Part shown: one piece after another, positions 1 through 8,907 of the stretch
How positions within the stretch are numbered: the stretch's first letter is position 1
How the letters are laid out: each line of letters opens with the position of its first letter
NCBI GenBank assembly: GCA_947589305.1
Contig: CANQAP010000002.1
Location: 186,001-250,000, forward strand
DNA: 64,000 nucleotides
Source: an uncultured Lachnospiraceae bacterium
GTDB taxonomy: Bacteria > Bacillota > Clostridia > Lachnospirales > Lachnospiraceae
Direction of reading: 5' to 3'
Position numbers and translations under genes: made by a program
Notes under the pieces: model-generated
What the model saw: the letters and a program-made list of their open reading frames with translations, nothing else
What the model was told of the DNA's origin: nothing
Database searches by the model: none

Positions 1-729
1 TATAACGGTGCGGATGAAAATGTATTAGAGCATATTTCATTCCGTGCAGAACCCGGACAGACGACTGCGATCATTGGTTCGACCGGATGCGGAAAAACCA
101 CCTTGGTAAATCTGATCCCGAGGTTTTATGATGTATCCTCCGGCTCGGTTCGGATTGACAATATAGATATCCGGCAGATCAGTCAGGAAAAATTAAGAAG
201 CATGATCGGATTGGTACCGCAAAAGGGGATGTTGTTTTCGGGAACGATTGAAAGTAATCTGAAATATGCCGGTGATTTTATAACTGATGACGAGATGCAG
301 TCTGCGGCAGAAATCGCGCAGGCAATGGAATTTATACAGGATAAACCGGAACGTTTTGGTGCGGTGATTGCACAGGAAGGTTCTAACGTATCCGGCGGTC
401 AACGTCAACGACTTTCCATCGCACGGGCAATTGCAAAGCACCCGAAGATTTATGTCTTTGATGATTCATTCTCCGCTCTGGATTATAAAACAGATGCAAA
501 TTTAAGAAAAGCATTGGCGGAACGGACAAAGGATGCAACGGTACTGATCGTAGCCCAGCGGATCGCGACGATCATGAATGCGGATCAGATCTTGGTTATG
601 GATGAGGGTCGGATTGTCGGCAGAGGTACGCACGGAGAACTCTTAAGGGATTGTGACGTATATCTGGAAATCGCAAAGGGACAGTTGTCAGAAGCTGAGA
701 TCGAACAGGCGTTGAAAGGGGTGTGTTAA
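1..729 (+). CDS. ABC exporter half-transporter, C-terminal part (5' truncated)
   Basis: This is the nucleotide-binding domain of an ABC exporter subunit; the membrane domain lies upstream of the window, and the frame is open from base 1. Walker A (GSTGCGKTT) is near bases 79-105 and a canonical signature SGGQRQR is present. Walker B reads VFDDS, so the catalytic Glu is replaced by Asp. The next gene keeps Walker B Glu but has a degenerate signature. That complementary pattern is known from heterodimeric exporters with one degenerate and one active ATP site (TM287/288, BmrC/D type). The stop is one base before the next gene, so the two are co-translated. The substrate is unknown; multidrug or peptide export is a family-level guess. 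Confidence 0.9.
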   Translation, partial: YNGADENVLEHISFRAEPGQTTAIIGSTGCGKTTLVNLIPRFYDVSSGSVRIDNIDIRQISQEKLRSMIGLVPQKGMLFSGTIESNLKYAGDFITDDEMQSAAEIAQAMEFIQDKPERFGAVIAQEGSNVSGGQRQRLSIARAIAKHPKIYVFDDSFSALDYKTDANLRKALAERTKDATVLIVAQRIATIMNADQILVMDEGRIVGRGTHGELLRDCDVYLEIAKGQLSEAEIEQALKGVC

Positions 730-730
730 C

Positions 731-2557
731 ATGGCAGACAGAAGACCTATGAGACCGATGGGACGCAGAAGAGGCACTCCCGGGGAAAAAGCGAAGGATT
801 TTAAGGGAACCATAAAAAAACTGCTTGGTTATATGGGATATTACAAAATCGCTATCGTTGTGGTTATGATCTTTGCCGCCGGTTCCACGGTGTTTACGGT
901 AATCGGTCCTAAAATATTGGGTAATGCAACTACAGAATTGTTTAGCGGATTGCTATCAAAACTCTCCGGACAGGGGAGCATCAATTTTCAAAAGATTGCA
1001 AGAATTCTGCTCAGTCTGTTGGCAATGTACGTTGCAAGCGGTATTTTTTCGTTTGTCCAAGGCTGGATCATGACTACGATCTCACAAAAGATATGTTTTC
1101 GCATGCGTGAGGATATCAGCAAGAAGATCAACCGTATGCCGCTGAAATACTTTGAAAAGAATACGGTTGGCGATGTGCTGTCTCGGATTACAAATGATGT
1201 CGATACGTTAGGCGTAGGACTGAATCAGTCGATCACCCAGTTGATCACTTCGGTTTGCACACTGTTCGGCGTGGTGATCATGATGTTGTCGATTTCACCA
1301 TTGATGACGGGGATTACCGTTCTGATCCTCCCGCTTTCCTTGATATTGATCGCTGTTATCGTTAAAAAATCACAGAAACATTTTGTGGCGCAACAGACAA
1401 ATCTTGGTAAGATCGACGGACAGATCGAAGAAACTTTTTCCGGTCATAATATTGTGAAAGCCTTTAACCGGGAAAAAATTGAAATTGAAAGATTTAAGGA
1501 AACCAATCAGGTGCTTTATGAATCGGCATGGAAGAGTCAGTTTTTATCCGGCTTGATGCAGCCTCTGATGAATTTTATAAGCAATCTTGGCTATGTAGCG
1601 GTAGCGGTAGCAGGGGCTATGCTTGCCAGTGCAGGAACCATCACGATCGGGGATATTACAGCGTTTATTCAGTATGTAAAACGATTTACACAGCCGATCA
1701 CGCAGCTTGCTCAGGTTTCTAATATGCTGCAGTCTATGGCGGCTGCGGCGGAGCGTATCTTTGAATTCCTGAATGAAGAAGAGGAAGTGGAAAAGCTGGA
1801 ACATCCGGTATCCTCCAGTGTCATTCATGGTCAGGTAAGTTTTGAACATGTGAAGTTCGGTTATGATCCGTCTCAGGTGATCATCAAGGATTTTAATTGT
1901 GAGGTAAAGGAAGGACAGACGGTTGCGATCGTCGGACCGACGGGTGCCGGAAAAACAACCATGATCAAGTTGTTAATGCGGTTTTATGATGTCAATAGCG
2001 GTTCGATCAGATTAAACGGGTATCGCTTAAATGAATTTGACAGAGACGAACTGCGAAACGGATTTGGCATGGTATTGCAGGATACATGGCTATTTAAAGG
2101 TACGATTATGGAAAACATCCGCTATGGCAGGTTAGACGCAACGGATGAAGAAGTGATCGAAGCGGCAAAGAAGGCAAGAGCGGATAAATTTATACGTTCT
2201 TTGCCGGACGGTTATCAAATGGTGATTAACGAAGAAGCAACGAATATCTCACAGGGGCAGAAGCAGTTGATTACGATTGCAAGGGCAATTTTAGCGGATA
2301 ATCCGATTATGATTTTGGACGAAGCCACATCTTCCGTGGATACCAGAACCGAGCAACTGATCCAGAATGCAATGGATACTCTGATGAAGGGCAGGACTTC
2401 GTTTGTGATCGCGCATAGGTTATCTACGATTCGGAATGCAGATCTGATTTTGGTTATGAAGGACGGTAATATTATCGAACAGGGCAATCATCAGGAACTG
2501 CTCCGTCAGAACGGCTTTTATGCAGATTTGTATCATTCACAGTTTGTAACGGCATAA
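731..2557 (+). CDS. ABC exporter half-transporter (TMD-NBD), heterodimer partner
   Basis: A full-length (608 aa) type IV ABC exporter subunit. A basic N-terminus precedes six predicted membrane helices (about residues 35-330), followed by the ATPase domain. Walker A is GPTGAGKTT and Walker B is MILDEATSS, with the catalytic Glu present. The signature reads ISQGQKQ in place of LSGGQ, so this subunit supplies the poor signature and the intact Walker B. With the preceding gene it should form one active and one degenerate ATP site at the membrane. Export of a drug, lipid or peptide is inferred from the family; no regulator or precursor peptide lies alongside. Confidence 0.93.
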   Translation: MADRRPMRPMGRRRGTPGEKAKDFKGTIKKLLGYMGYYKIAIVVVMIFAAGSTVFTVIGPKILGNATTELFSGLLSKLSGQGSINFQKIARILLSLLAMYVASGIFSFVQGWIMTTISQKICFRMREDISKKINRMPLKYFEKNTVGDVLSRITNDVDTLGVGLNQSITQLITSVCTLFGVVIMMLSISPLMTGITVLILPLSLILIAVIVKKSQKHFVAQQTNLGKIDGQIEETFSGHNIVKAFNREKIEIERFKETNQVLYESAWKSQFLSGLMQPLMNFISNLGYVAVAVAGAMLASAGTITIGDITAFIQYVKRFTQPITQLAQVSNMLQSMAAAAERIFEFLNEEEEVEKLEHPVSSSVIHGQVSFEHVKFGYDPSQVIIKDFNCEVKEGQTVAIVGPTGAGKTTMIKLLMRFYDVNSGSIRLNGYRLNEFDRDELRNGFGMVLQDTWLFKGTIMENIRYGRLDATDEEVIEAAKKARADKFIRSLPDGYQMVINEEATNISQGQKQLITIARAILADNPIMILDEATSSVDTRTEQLIQNAMDTLMKGRTSFVIAHRLSTIRNADLILVMKDGNIIEQGNHQELLRQNGFYADLYHSQFVTA

Positions 2558-2569
2558 AGGAGGCAATCT

Positions 2570-3181
2570 ATGAAATATCATTATTTGATTATTGAACGGG
2601 AATATGGAAGCGGAGGAACGGAAATCGGGAACAGGTTATCAGACAGGTCAGGCATTCCGTGTTATGGAAAGGAAATCCTGCAACAGTTGTCCGATGAGTT
2701 TTCCATACCGATCTCGCAGATTGAGGAATTTGAAGAAAAATCCACGAATAGTTTTTTGCATTCTATCTATTTAATGGGTAAACAGTTAGAAGTAACGGAT
2801 AATCTGCTGTCACTGGAAGCAAAACTTTTTGTGGAAGAGCAACGGATCATCAAGCAGATGATCGCACAAGGACCGGCTATTTTTATTGGAAGATGCGCGG
2901 AAAATGCGGTATCCGGAAGAAAAGATGTCTTAAAAGTTTTTATAAAAGCTAGTCAAAACTTCCGGATCGATAGGGCAGTGGAACACTATGGAATCGCAAA
3001 GGATCAGGCGGAGAATGTCATACATAAATTTGATAGAAAACGTAGTAATTTTTATTCGGTCAATACCGGACGGAAGTGGAAAGATTTTTCTCATTATGAT
3101 TTAGTATTGGACAGTGAGAAACTGAGTATCGAGGGATGCGTGCATATTTTACATAGTGCGATGCAAGGCGCATCTCAATGA
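2570..3181 (+). CDS. cytidylate kinase-like family protein
   Basis: A 203 aa P-loop kinase of the cytidylate-kinase-like family common in Clostridia. The N-terminus IIEREYGSGG corresponds to the nucleotide-binding loop seen in this family (ISREYGSGG), and FIGRCAENA fits the downstream segment with a conserved GR. True housekeeping CMK proteins differ in length and motifs, so a role in CMP phosphorylation is not established. An AGGAGG site precedes the ATG, and the gene starts 12 bases after the exporter, so it probably belongs to that transcript. The substrate remains unknown. Confidence 0.82.
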   Translation: MKYHYLIIEREYGSGGTEIGNRLSDRSGIPCYGKEILQQLSDEFSIPISQIEEFEEKSTNSFLHSIYLMGKQLEVTDNLLSLEAKLFVEEQRIIKQMIAQGPAIFIGRCAENAVSGRKDVLKVFIKASQNFRIDRAVEHYGIAKDQAENVIHKFDRKRSNFYSVNTGRKWKDFSHYDLVLDSEKLSIEGCVHILHSAMQGASQ

Positions 3182-3291
3182 AGACGAAACGAAATGCCAT
3201 GGAAGGTATAACATGAATCGAAAAATCTGCTTGATTTTTTTCGCCAAAATATGATATCCTTGTCCGTGAAAAAAATAACAAGGTACATAAT

Positions 3292-3362
3292 GACACATGT
3301 AGTGCTTGGCACGTAAATCTGATCACAGAATATGTTTTATGAGCTGAGTGTTTACATGTGTC
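3292..3362. repeat. 9-bp inverted repeat upstream of DUF2798 gene
   Basis: GACACATGT at 3292-3300 is matched by its exact reverse complement ACATGTGTC at 3354-3362, 53 bases apart, in the non-coding stretch before the DUF2798 gene. Each arm contains the self-palindrome ACATGT. It could be a pair of operator sites; chance is not excluded. Confidence 0.3.
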
Positions 3363-3388
3363 TTTTGTGCTGGAACGGAGAGAGAAAT

Positions 3389-4090
3389 ATGCCAAGAAAT
3401 CAATTTCAAAGAATGGTATTTGCTTTTATCACAGTGGTCATCACGGTACATGCGTATGTATTTTACAGCTTATATGTGGTAAACGGAAATACGCTGATGG
3501 AAGTAAACCAGACAACGAGCGTGTTAGCTGCGCTAAACAAACAGGGAGGGGTCTATATGTTTGGAACCTACCTGCCGATATGGGCATGCGTGCTGATCGA
3601 ATTTTGTTTTGCGTATCTGTTGGAGAACTTAGTCGGAAGTCCGGCATCTTTCAAGCTGGCTTGCAGAGTGTTTCATCCGGCGAAGAATCATCCGATGATA
3701 TTTGAAACAGCCATTATTTGTGCGACAGTAGGTATTATGTGTCCTATGATGAGTCTGATCGCTGCATTTTTGTATTATCCTTACTATATGGGGTTTCATA
3801 TTCTTACGTTATTAGCAAATTGGCTGAAATTAGTCTGTTTTAATTTTCCATTTGCATTCTTTACGCAGTTGTTCTTTATTCAGCCTGCGGTACGTGTGAT
3901 TTTTAAAACGATCTTTCGTAAGGATATTGCGAACCGAAGTCAGACAGACAGTCACGCGCAACCGGAAAATGAACAGGAAGTCATTCTGAATATTTTCAAA
4001 CGGATTGATGAAATACAGGAAGAAATCGCACATGAACATCGCCGCAGAAAAGCGTTGGAGGAAGATGTGCATAGCATGGTTTCCAAATAG
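3389..4090 (+). CDS. DUF2798-type membrane protein
   Basis: A 233 aa membrane protein. The N-terminal pattern PRNQFQRMVFAF and the helical hairpin arrangement resemble DUF2798 proteins, and four to five hydrophobic segments follow (about residues 10-32, 58-80, 108-135, 140-170). The C-terminal 45 residues are charged and probably cytosolic coiled coil. The ATG at 3389 is chosen because GGAACGGAG lies just upstream; the longer reading from 3332 has no ribosome site. Function is unknown. It stands alone between the exporter operon and the sirtuin gene. Confidence 0.75.
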   Translation: MPRNQFQRMVFAFITVVITVHAYVFYSLYVVNGNTLMEVNQTTSVLAALNKQGGVYMFGTYLPIWACVLIEFCFAYLLENLVGSPASFKLACRVFHPAKNHPMIFETAIICATVGIMCPMMSLIAAFLYYPYYMGFHILTLLANWLKLVCFNFPFAFFTQLFFIQPAVRVIFKTIFRKDIANRSQTDSHAQPENEQEVILNIFKRIDEIQEEIAHEHRRRKALEEDVHSMVSK

Positions 4091-4197
4091 CTTCATATTT
4101 GTGATATGTAGAAGTGCATGTCTATTTGACAGAGATGGTATTTTATGACAATATACTCTTAAGAATTCTTTTGCCCAATGAGGATGCACAACAGTAC

Positions 4198-5157
4198 ATG
4201 AATATGAAGAAAATAAATAATCGGATGAATAAAATTACATTTGAATCATTTTTATATGGATGTCCGGCTAAGGATTATATCACTCAGAATACACCATATG
4301 CTGAGCAGATTCATCATGCTGCGGAAATGATAAAAAACGCAGAGTATGTATTGATTGGTGCCGGTGCCGGTATGAGTACGGCTGCCGGTGCGGAATATGG
4401 CGGAACGTTTTTTGAAGAACACTTTGGAGAGTTTCAGGCAAAGTACGGAAAAGGTAAGTATATGCAGGACATGTATTCGGCAGGTTTTTATCCTTTTCCG
4501 GATGAAGAAAGCTATTGGGGATATTGGTCAAAGCAGGCAATGCTTGGCGGTATAGAACTGGATGTAACGCCGCTTCATACATTACTTTTGAATACAGTAT
4601 CCGAAAAACAGGTTTTCGTACTTAGCACGAATGCGGACAAGCAGTTTGAAAAAGCCGGACTGCCTGCAAATCAGATTTTCTGTACACAAGGAGATTACTT
4701 TCATATCCAGTGCGGTAAGGGATGTCATGATAAAGTGTATAATGCCGTTGAAATTTTTAAGGAGATGGATCAGGCTAGGAAAGACTGTAAGATACCGTCA
4801 AATCTGGTTCCGAAATGTCCTGTTTGCGGCGGACCGATGGATATGAATCTGCGTAAGGATCGTTATTTTGTTCAGGATGAAGCGTGGTATGAAGCGGAAA
4901 AAAGATTTTCAGATTACCTGTCAGAGGCGATCAATCGGAATTTTTTGCTGATAGAGCTTGGCGTAGGATTTAATACCCCTACGATTATAAGATTTCCGTT
5001 TGAAAAATTAGCGAAAGAACATAATAATATCAATATGATAAGATTAAATCGGGATCAGGCAGCCGTACCGGAAAGCTTGGGAGACAGGGTAATAGGCATT
5101 CAGGCAGATATGGCGAAAAGCATAAGAGATCTTGCAAAGGTGGTATGTGGGGAATGA
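4198..5157 (+). CDS. SirTM-like sirtuin lacking the catalytic His
   Basis: A 319 aa Sir2-fold protein. The NAD-binding loop reads GAGAGMSTAAG, the NID-type motif reads STNADKQF (Asn145), and a zinc ribbon is visible as CxxxC plus CPVC. At the place of the catalytic His (LHGS in deacylases) the sequence is CTQGDYF, with Gln164. In macrodomain-linked SirTM proteins the same His-to-Gln change accompanies protein ADP-ribosyl transfer instead of deacylation (family knowledge). The window holds a second, canonical sirtuin at 52520, so this one is a distinct subfamily. No macrodomain, GcvH-like carrier or lipoate ligase is adjacent. TTGACA (4126) and TATACT (4152) lie upstream with a long 20-bp spacer; the ATG at 4198 is the first downstream of them, with 4207 an alternative. 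Confidence 0.82.
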   Translation: MNMKKINNRMNKITFESFLYGCPAKDYITQNTPYAEQIHHAAEMIKNAEYVLIGAGAGMSTAAGAEYGGTFFEEHFGEFQAKYGKGKYMQDMYSAGFYPFPDEESYWGYWSKQAMLGGIELDVTPLHTLLLNTVSEKQVFVLSTNADKQFEKAGLPANQIFCTQGDYFHIQCGKGCHDKVYNAVEIFKEMDQARKDCKIPSNLVPKCPVCGGPMDMNLRKDRYFVQDEAWYEAEKRFSDYLSEAINRNFLLIELGVGFNTPTIIRFPFEKLAKEHNNINMIRLNRDQAAVPESLGDRVIGIQADMAKSIRDLAKVVCGE

Positions 5158-6089
5158 TCATACAGACAGGCATGCGGACCGATATTCCGGCATTTTATTC
5201 GCAGTGGCTGGCAAACAGGATCCGTGAAGGATTTGTAATGGTACGAAATCCTTATAATCCGAAACAGGTGACAAGGTACAGTTTATCTCCTGACGTGGTG
5301 GATCTGATCGCTTTTTGTACAAAGAATCCGGCTCCTATGCTGCCATATATGGATCTTTTAAAACCATACGGACAGTATTGGTTTGTGAGCATTACCCCGT
5401 ATGGGGCGGAATTGGAACCGAATGTTCCGGATCAGAGGAAAGTGATGGAGGGTTTTAAAGAACTTTCGGGTATTGTTGGGATCGATAGTATAGGATGGAG
5501 ATATGATCCCATTGTGACTGATGACGTCCATACGGTTCGGTGGCATATCGCGGAGTTTGAAAGGATGGCAAACACGCTTGCAGGATATACAAGGACCTGT
5601 GTAATCAGTTTTATTGATATTTACAAAAAAGTAGAACGTAACTTACCAAATGTCAAAGAGGTTTCACAGTCAGAGCGAATAGCGATCGGAAAGGAATTTG
5701 TCAGGATTGCCGATACATGCGGCATGGTGATCAAACCGTGTGCCGAGGGCAGGGAATTGGAAAAGTATGGTGCGGATTGCTCTGGGTGCATGTCTGTGCG
5801 AACCTTGGAACAGGCACTGCATCATTCGCTGGATATTTCACAAAGGCAACGCAATCAGAGAAACGGTCAATGCACCTGCCTGCTGGGTACTGATATTGGC
5901 GCATATGACACTTGCGGACATCTATGTAAATACTGCTATGCAAATGCGAATCCTTCATTTGTAATAGACAATATGAAAAAACATGATCCAGCGTCCCCGT
6001 TTTTAGTGGGAAATGCTATGCCGGATGATGTGGTTCATGAGGCAAAGCAGAAAAGCTGGATAGATAGACAGATGCACTTGGAACTTTGA
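5154..6089 (+). CDS. DUF1848 protein with C-terminal CxxxCxxC motif
   Basis: A 311 aa protein of the DUF1848 family. The N-terminal two thirds (RTDIPAFYSQW, GFVMVRNPYNPKQV, conserved GWRYDPI) match the family pattern as I know it. Near the C-terminus are CTC and then CGHLCKYCYAN, a C-x3-C-x2-C arrangement like the [4Fe-4S] site of radical SAM enzymes (Cys254, 258, 261), but at the wrong end of the protein for a classical one. Its ATG overlaps the sirtuin stop (ATGA), so the two are translationally coupled and probably act together. An iron-sulfur cluster is inferred. The substrate is unknown. Confidence 0.82.
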   Translation: MIIQTGMRTDIPAFYSQWLANRIREGFVMVRNPYNPKQVTRYSLSPDVVDLIAFCTKNPAPMLPYMDLLKPYGQYWFVSITPYGAELEPNVPDQRKVMEGFKELSGIVGIDSIGWRYDPIVTDDVHTVRWHIAEFERMANTLAGYTRTCVISFIDIYKKVERNLPNVKEVSQSERIAIGKEFVRIADTCGMVIKPCAEGRELEKYGADCSGCMSVRTLEQALHHSLDISQRQRNQRNGQCTCLLGTDIGAYDTCGHLCKYCYANANPSFVIDNMKKHDPASPFLVGNAMPDDVVHEAKQKSWIDRQMHLEL

Positions 6090-6223
6090 AACGCCAAACT
6101 GTAAAATCGTGATACAACAGTTGATTTTCCTAATGCTAGAGGTTAGAATGGTATATGTATGAGATGATCGCACATTAAGACACAAGGATTGCGATATTGC
6201 CATTCATTGGGAAAGGAAAAGGA

Positions 6224-6715
6224 ATGCGGCGTAAAGATCGAGAAGTAACGGATGTTGTTTCCATAGTGAGCATGATTCAGGAGTGTCAGATTATCCGAAT
6301 TGGTTTGGCGGACGGGGACTTTCCGTATATTGTGCCTCTGAATTTCGGATATGCTGTGCAAGGTGAGCAGATTACATTCTATGTGCATGGCGCCATGGCA
6401 GGTAGAAAGTATGAGTTGATGAAACGAAACAAAGTGTGTTCCTTTGAGTTGGATACCCCTTTGAAGTTGGAGTGTATATACGAACAAAAGTCTGTGACGA
6501 TGCGTTACCGATGTGTGATGGGAACGGCGGCGATCGAGTTCCTTGAAGGGCAGGAAAAACAACATGCAATGGATGCGTATATCATGAATCGCTATGAAGA
6601 AACTAGGGCGTTTGAATATGACAGACGTGTATTAGAGCATACCGCTGTCGCAAAACTAACGGTGCTGGAACTAACGGCAAAGGTTAATCCGGTTAGCGAT
6701 GAACGGAGTAAGTAA
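6224..6715 (+). CDS. pyridoxamine 5'-phosphate oxidase-fold flavoprotein (NimA-like)
   Basis: A 163 aa split-barrel FMN-binding protein. The start MRRKDREVTD is characteristic of the NimA/PNPOx-like group, followed by the strand YIVPLNFGY and the segment LMKRNKVCSFELD found in these small flavoproteins. The ATG at 6224 is preceded by GGAAAGGAAAAGGA; the longer TTG-initiated reading from 6197 lacks a ribosome site. Relatives include nitroimidazole-resistance proteins, but most are uncharacterised reductases, so resistance should not be assumed. It lies 134 bases after the DUF1848 gene and could share its transcript. Confidence 0.85.
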   Translation: MRRKDREVTDVVSIVSMIQECQIIRIGLADGDFPYIVPLNFGYAVQGEQITFYVHGAMAGRKYELMKRNKVCSFELDTPLKLECIYEQKSVTMRYRCVMGTAAIEFLEGQEKQHAMDAYIMNRYEETRAFEYDRRVLEHTAVAKLTVLELTAKVNPVSDERSK

Positions 6716-6766
6716 ATTATCCGATAGGAAAAATTGGACAGGGAAAAGTAATAAAGTGCTACTTAA

Positions 6767-6795
6767 TTAGCATTTTGTTGATAGATACTTATAAT
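6767..6795 (+). promoter_or_regulatory. possible promoter of the AT-rich cluster
   Basis: TATAAT at 6790-6795 with a weak TTAGCA (4 of 6) at 6767-6772, 17-bp spacing, about 55 bases before the TTG start of the aldolase gene. This is the only promoter-like site ahead of the four-gene cluster. Confidence 0.4.
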
Positions 6796-6849
6796 TCAGA
6801 TTGCGATACTAAATAAGCAGAAAATCAGATGTTTGGCGAGGTGTAAATA

Positions 6850-7686
6850 TTGGCATTAAAATTAATGTATATTACAAATCAAAAAGAAGTGGCATTGATT
6901 GCTGAAAAGTACGGTGTAGACAGAATTTTTATAGATCTCGAAACATTAGGAAAAGAAGAACGGCAAAAAGGAATGAATACAGTCAAATCATTTCATTCGA
7001 TTCAAGACATTGAAACAATTGCACCTTTGCTTAAAAAATCGGAAGTGCTAGTCAGAATCAATCCATGGAATGCCAATTCAGAGAAAGAAATTAATCATGT
7101 TATAAATGCAGGAGCAGAGTTGATCATGCTTCCTATGTGGAGAACGGCGGAGGAAGTAAGAAAGTTTATAGTAGCTGTTAATCAGAGAGCAAAAACCATT
7201 TTACTCTTAGAAACCAAAGAAGCGGAATTATGTTTGGATGATGTGCTGGATATGAAAGGTATAGATGAGATCCATATTGGTCTGAATGATCTGCATTTAT
7301 CTTATAGTCTTACATTTATGTTCGAATTATTGGCAAATGGTACTGTGGAACGAATTTGTAAAAAAATTAAAACGAAAGACATTCCTTATGGATTTGGTGG
7401 AATTGCAAGATTGGGAATGGGAGATCTTCCCGCTGAAAAAGTTCTTTTAGAACATTATCGTTTAGGATCTACCAGAGCTATTTTATCGAGAAGTTTTTGC
7501 AATTCAAACTTGTTCTCAGATATTTCTGAATTTGAAAAGGCTTTTAAAACCAATATGGAAGCACTTAGGCAATATGAGGATAAAGTATCTCAAATAAAAG
7601 ATGTTGATATATTTGAAAAAAATCGCATAGATGTAAAAAAATGTGTGACAAAAATAGTGGCTGATATTGAAAAAAAGGGGTTATAG
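6850..7686 (+). CDS. HpcH/HpaI aldolase/citrate lyase family protein
   Basis: A 278 aa TIM-barrel protein of the HpcH/HpaI class II aldolase family. FIDLET near residue 30, the metal-binding Glu in ILLLETKEA and the Asp in HIGLNDLHLS correspond to the divalent metal site of the family. The start is a TTG after GAGGTG. Base composition is clearly more AT-rich than in the flanking genes. The gene sits 3 bases before a PLP decarboxylase. An HpcH-type enzyme next to an ornithine/DAP-type decarboxylase also occurs in staphyloferrin B clusters (SbnG-SbnH), but no siderophore synthetase is here. Its likely reaction is a pyruvate or oxaloacetate aldol step; substrate unknown. Confidence 0.82.
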   Translation: MALKLMYITNQKEVALIAEKYGVDRIFIDLETLGKEERQKGMNTVKSFHSIQDIETIAPLLKKSEVLVRINPWNANSEKEINHVINAGAELIMLPMWRTAEEVRKFIVAVNQRAKTILLLETKEAELCLDDVLDMKGIDEIHIGLNDLHLSYSLTFMFELLANGTVERICKKIKTKDIPYGFGGIARLGMGDLPAEKVLLEHYRLGSTRAILSRSFCNSNLFSDISEFEKAFKTNMEALRQYEDKVSQIKDVDIFEKNRIDVKKCVTKIVADIEKKGL

Positions 7687-7689
7687 CAT

Positions 7690-8907
7690 ATGGAAATTAC
7701 TACAGAAACATTATTAGAATTATCAAAGCAATATGGCGACGCATTTTATTTATTAGATTCAAAGCAGTTTGAAGATAACTATATAAACTTAAAAAATAGC
7801 TTTTGCAATCAATATGATAATTTTAATATCGCGTATTCGTATAAAACAAATTATATTCCTAAACTTTGTAAAATTGTAAAAAATTATGGCGGATATGCGG
7901 AAGTGGTTTCGGAAATGGAATTAGAGCTGGCGCTGCGTATAGGTGTTGAACCGGCGAACATCATTTGGAATGGACCAATTAAACAACTACAGAATGTCGA
8001 GAATCTTTTAATAGCAGGTGGTACCGTCAATATCGATTCAGATATAGAAATGGAAAATATCCTATGTATAGCCGAAAAGTATCCTGACAAGAAAATCAAT
8101 GTAGGAATACGGTGTAATTTTGACGTGGGAGATGGAGTATTATCGCGATTTGGAATTGATGTCGATAGTATTTCGTTTGAAAAAATAATACAAATATTCA
8201 AAGAAAATCGAAATTTGAATCTCATTAATTTACAATGCCATTTTGCAAAAAGAAATGTGGAATTTTGGCCGACTAGGGCGGAAAAGATGTTGCAGGTAAC
8301 AGACAAGGTAGAAGGAATAATTGGGTATATCCCGGAAAGACTAGATTTGGGTGGTGGTCTTTTTGGAAATATGCCTGACTCTTTAAAACAACAGTTTCAT
8401 TGCTTCATTCCAACATATACGGATTATGCAAATGCGGTTGTGGCGGCGTTTAATAGTCATTTTCCTAATAAAAAACCAGAGTTGGTTATTGAACCGGGTT
8501 CCGCTTTAGCTGCTGATAGTATGAAGTTTGTTGCAAGAGTGAAATCGATCAAGACAGTTAGAGATAAAACATTTGCGACAGTCTTGGGGAGTCAAAAAAA
8601 TATCAGTATGACTGGAGTAAATCCACCTATGGAGATATATGCTGTTGATAATTATGAAACGCTTTATTCAGATGTGGATATCGTGGGATATACTTGTATA
8701 GAATCTGACATTTTATATAAAAATTATACAGGAACACTGGGATTAGGAGATTTTGCCGTGTTTTCGAACTGTGGATCATATTCAGTAGTGATGAAACCAC
8801 CGTTTATTTTGCCGAATTTTCCTGTTTTAGAGATAAGAGGAGATACTGTTGAATTAATTAAACGCGGTGAAAGCTTCGATGATCTTTTTCACACATTTGT
8901 ATTTTAG
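7690..8907 (+). CDS. PLP-dependent decarboxylase (diaminopimelate/ornithine type, fold III)
   Basis: A 405 aa fold-type III PLP enzyme. YSYKTN holds the PLP lysine (Lys52), LDLGGGL is the glycine-rich phosphate loop, IEPGSAL follows, and GYTCIESDILY supplies the Cys-x3-Asp dyad (Cys336, Asp340) that the partner subunit places in the active site of LysA-like decarboxylases. It is probably a decarboxylase of a D- or L-amino acid carrying a distal amino group. It is not the housekeeping lysA: it sits in a biosynthetic-looking cluster and its sequence is divergent. The gene abuts the sugar transferase start directly. Confidence 0.85.
   Translation: MEITTETLLELSKQYGDAFYLLDSKQFEDNYINLKNSFCNQYDNFNIAYSYKTNYIPKLCKIVKNYGGYAEVVSEMELELALRIGVEPANIIWNGPIKQLQNVENLLIAGGTVNIDSDIEMENILCIAEKYPDKKINVGIRCNFDVGDGVLSRFGIDVDSISFEKIIQIFKENRNLNLINLQCHFAKRNVEFWPTRAEKMLQVTDKVEGIIGYIPERLDLGGGLFGNMPDSLKQQFHCFIPTYTDYANAVVAAFNSHFPNKKPELVIEPGSALAADSMKFVARVKSIKTVRDKTFATVLGSQKNISMTGVNPPMEIYAVDNYETLYSDVDIVGYTCIESDILYKNYTGTLGLGDFAVFSNCGSYSVVMKPPFILPNFPVLEIRGDTVELIKRGESFDDLFHTFVF

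Noticed and set aside
4114-4197. GTG-initiated N-terminal extension of the His-less sirtuin
   Set aside because: The probable promoter lies inside it and no homologous residues are recognisable.
6850-8907. Staphyloferrin B-like siderophore cluster (aldolase plus decarboxylase)
   Set aside because: No IucA/IucC-type synthetase, exporter or precursor enzyme is nearby.
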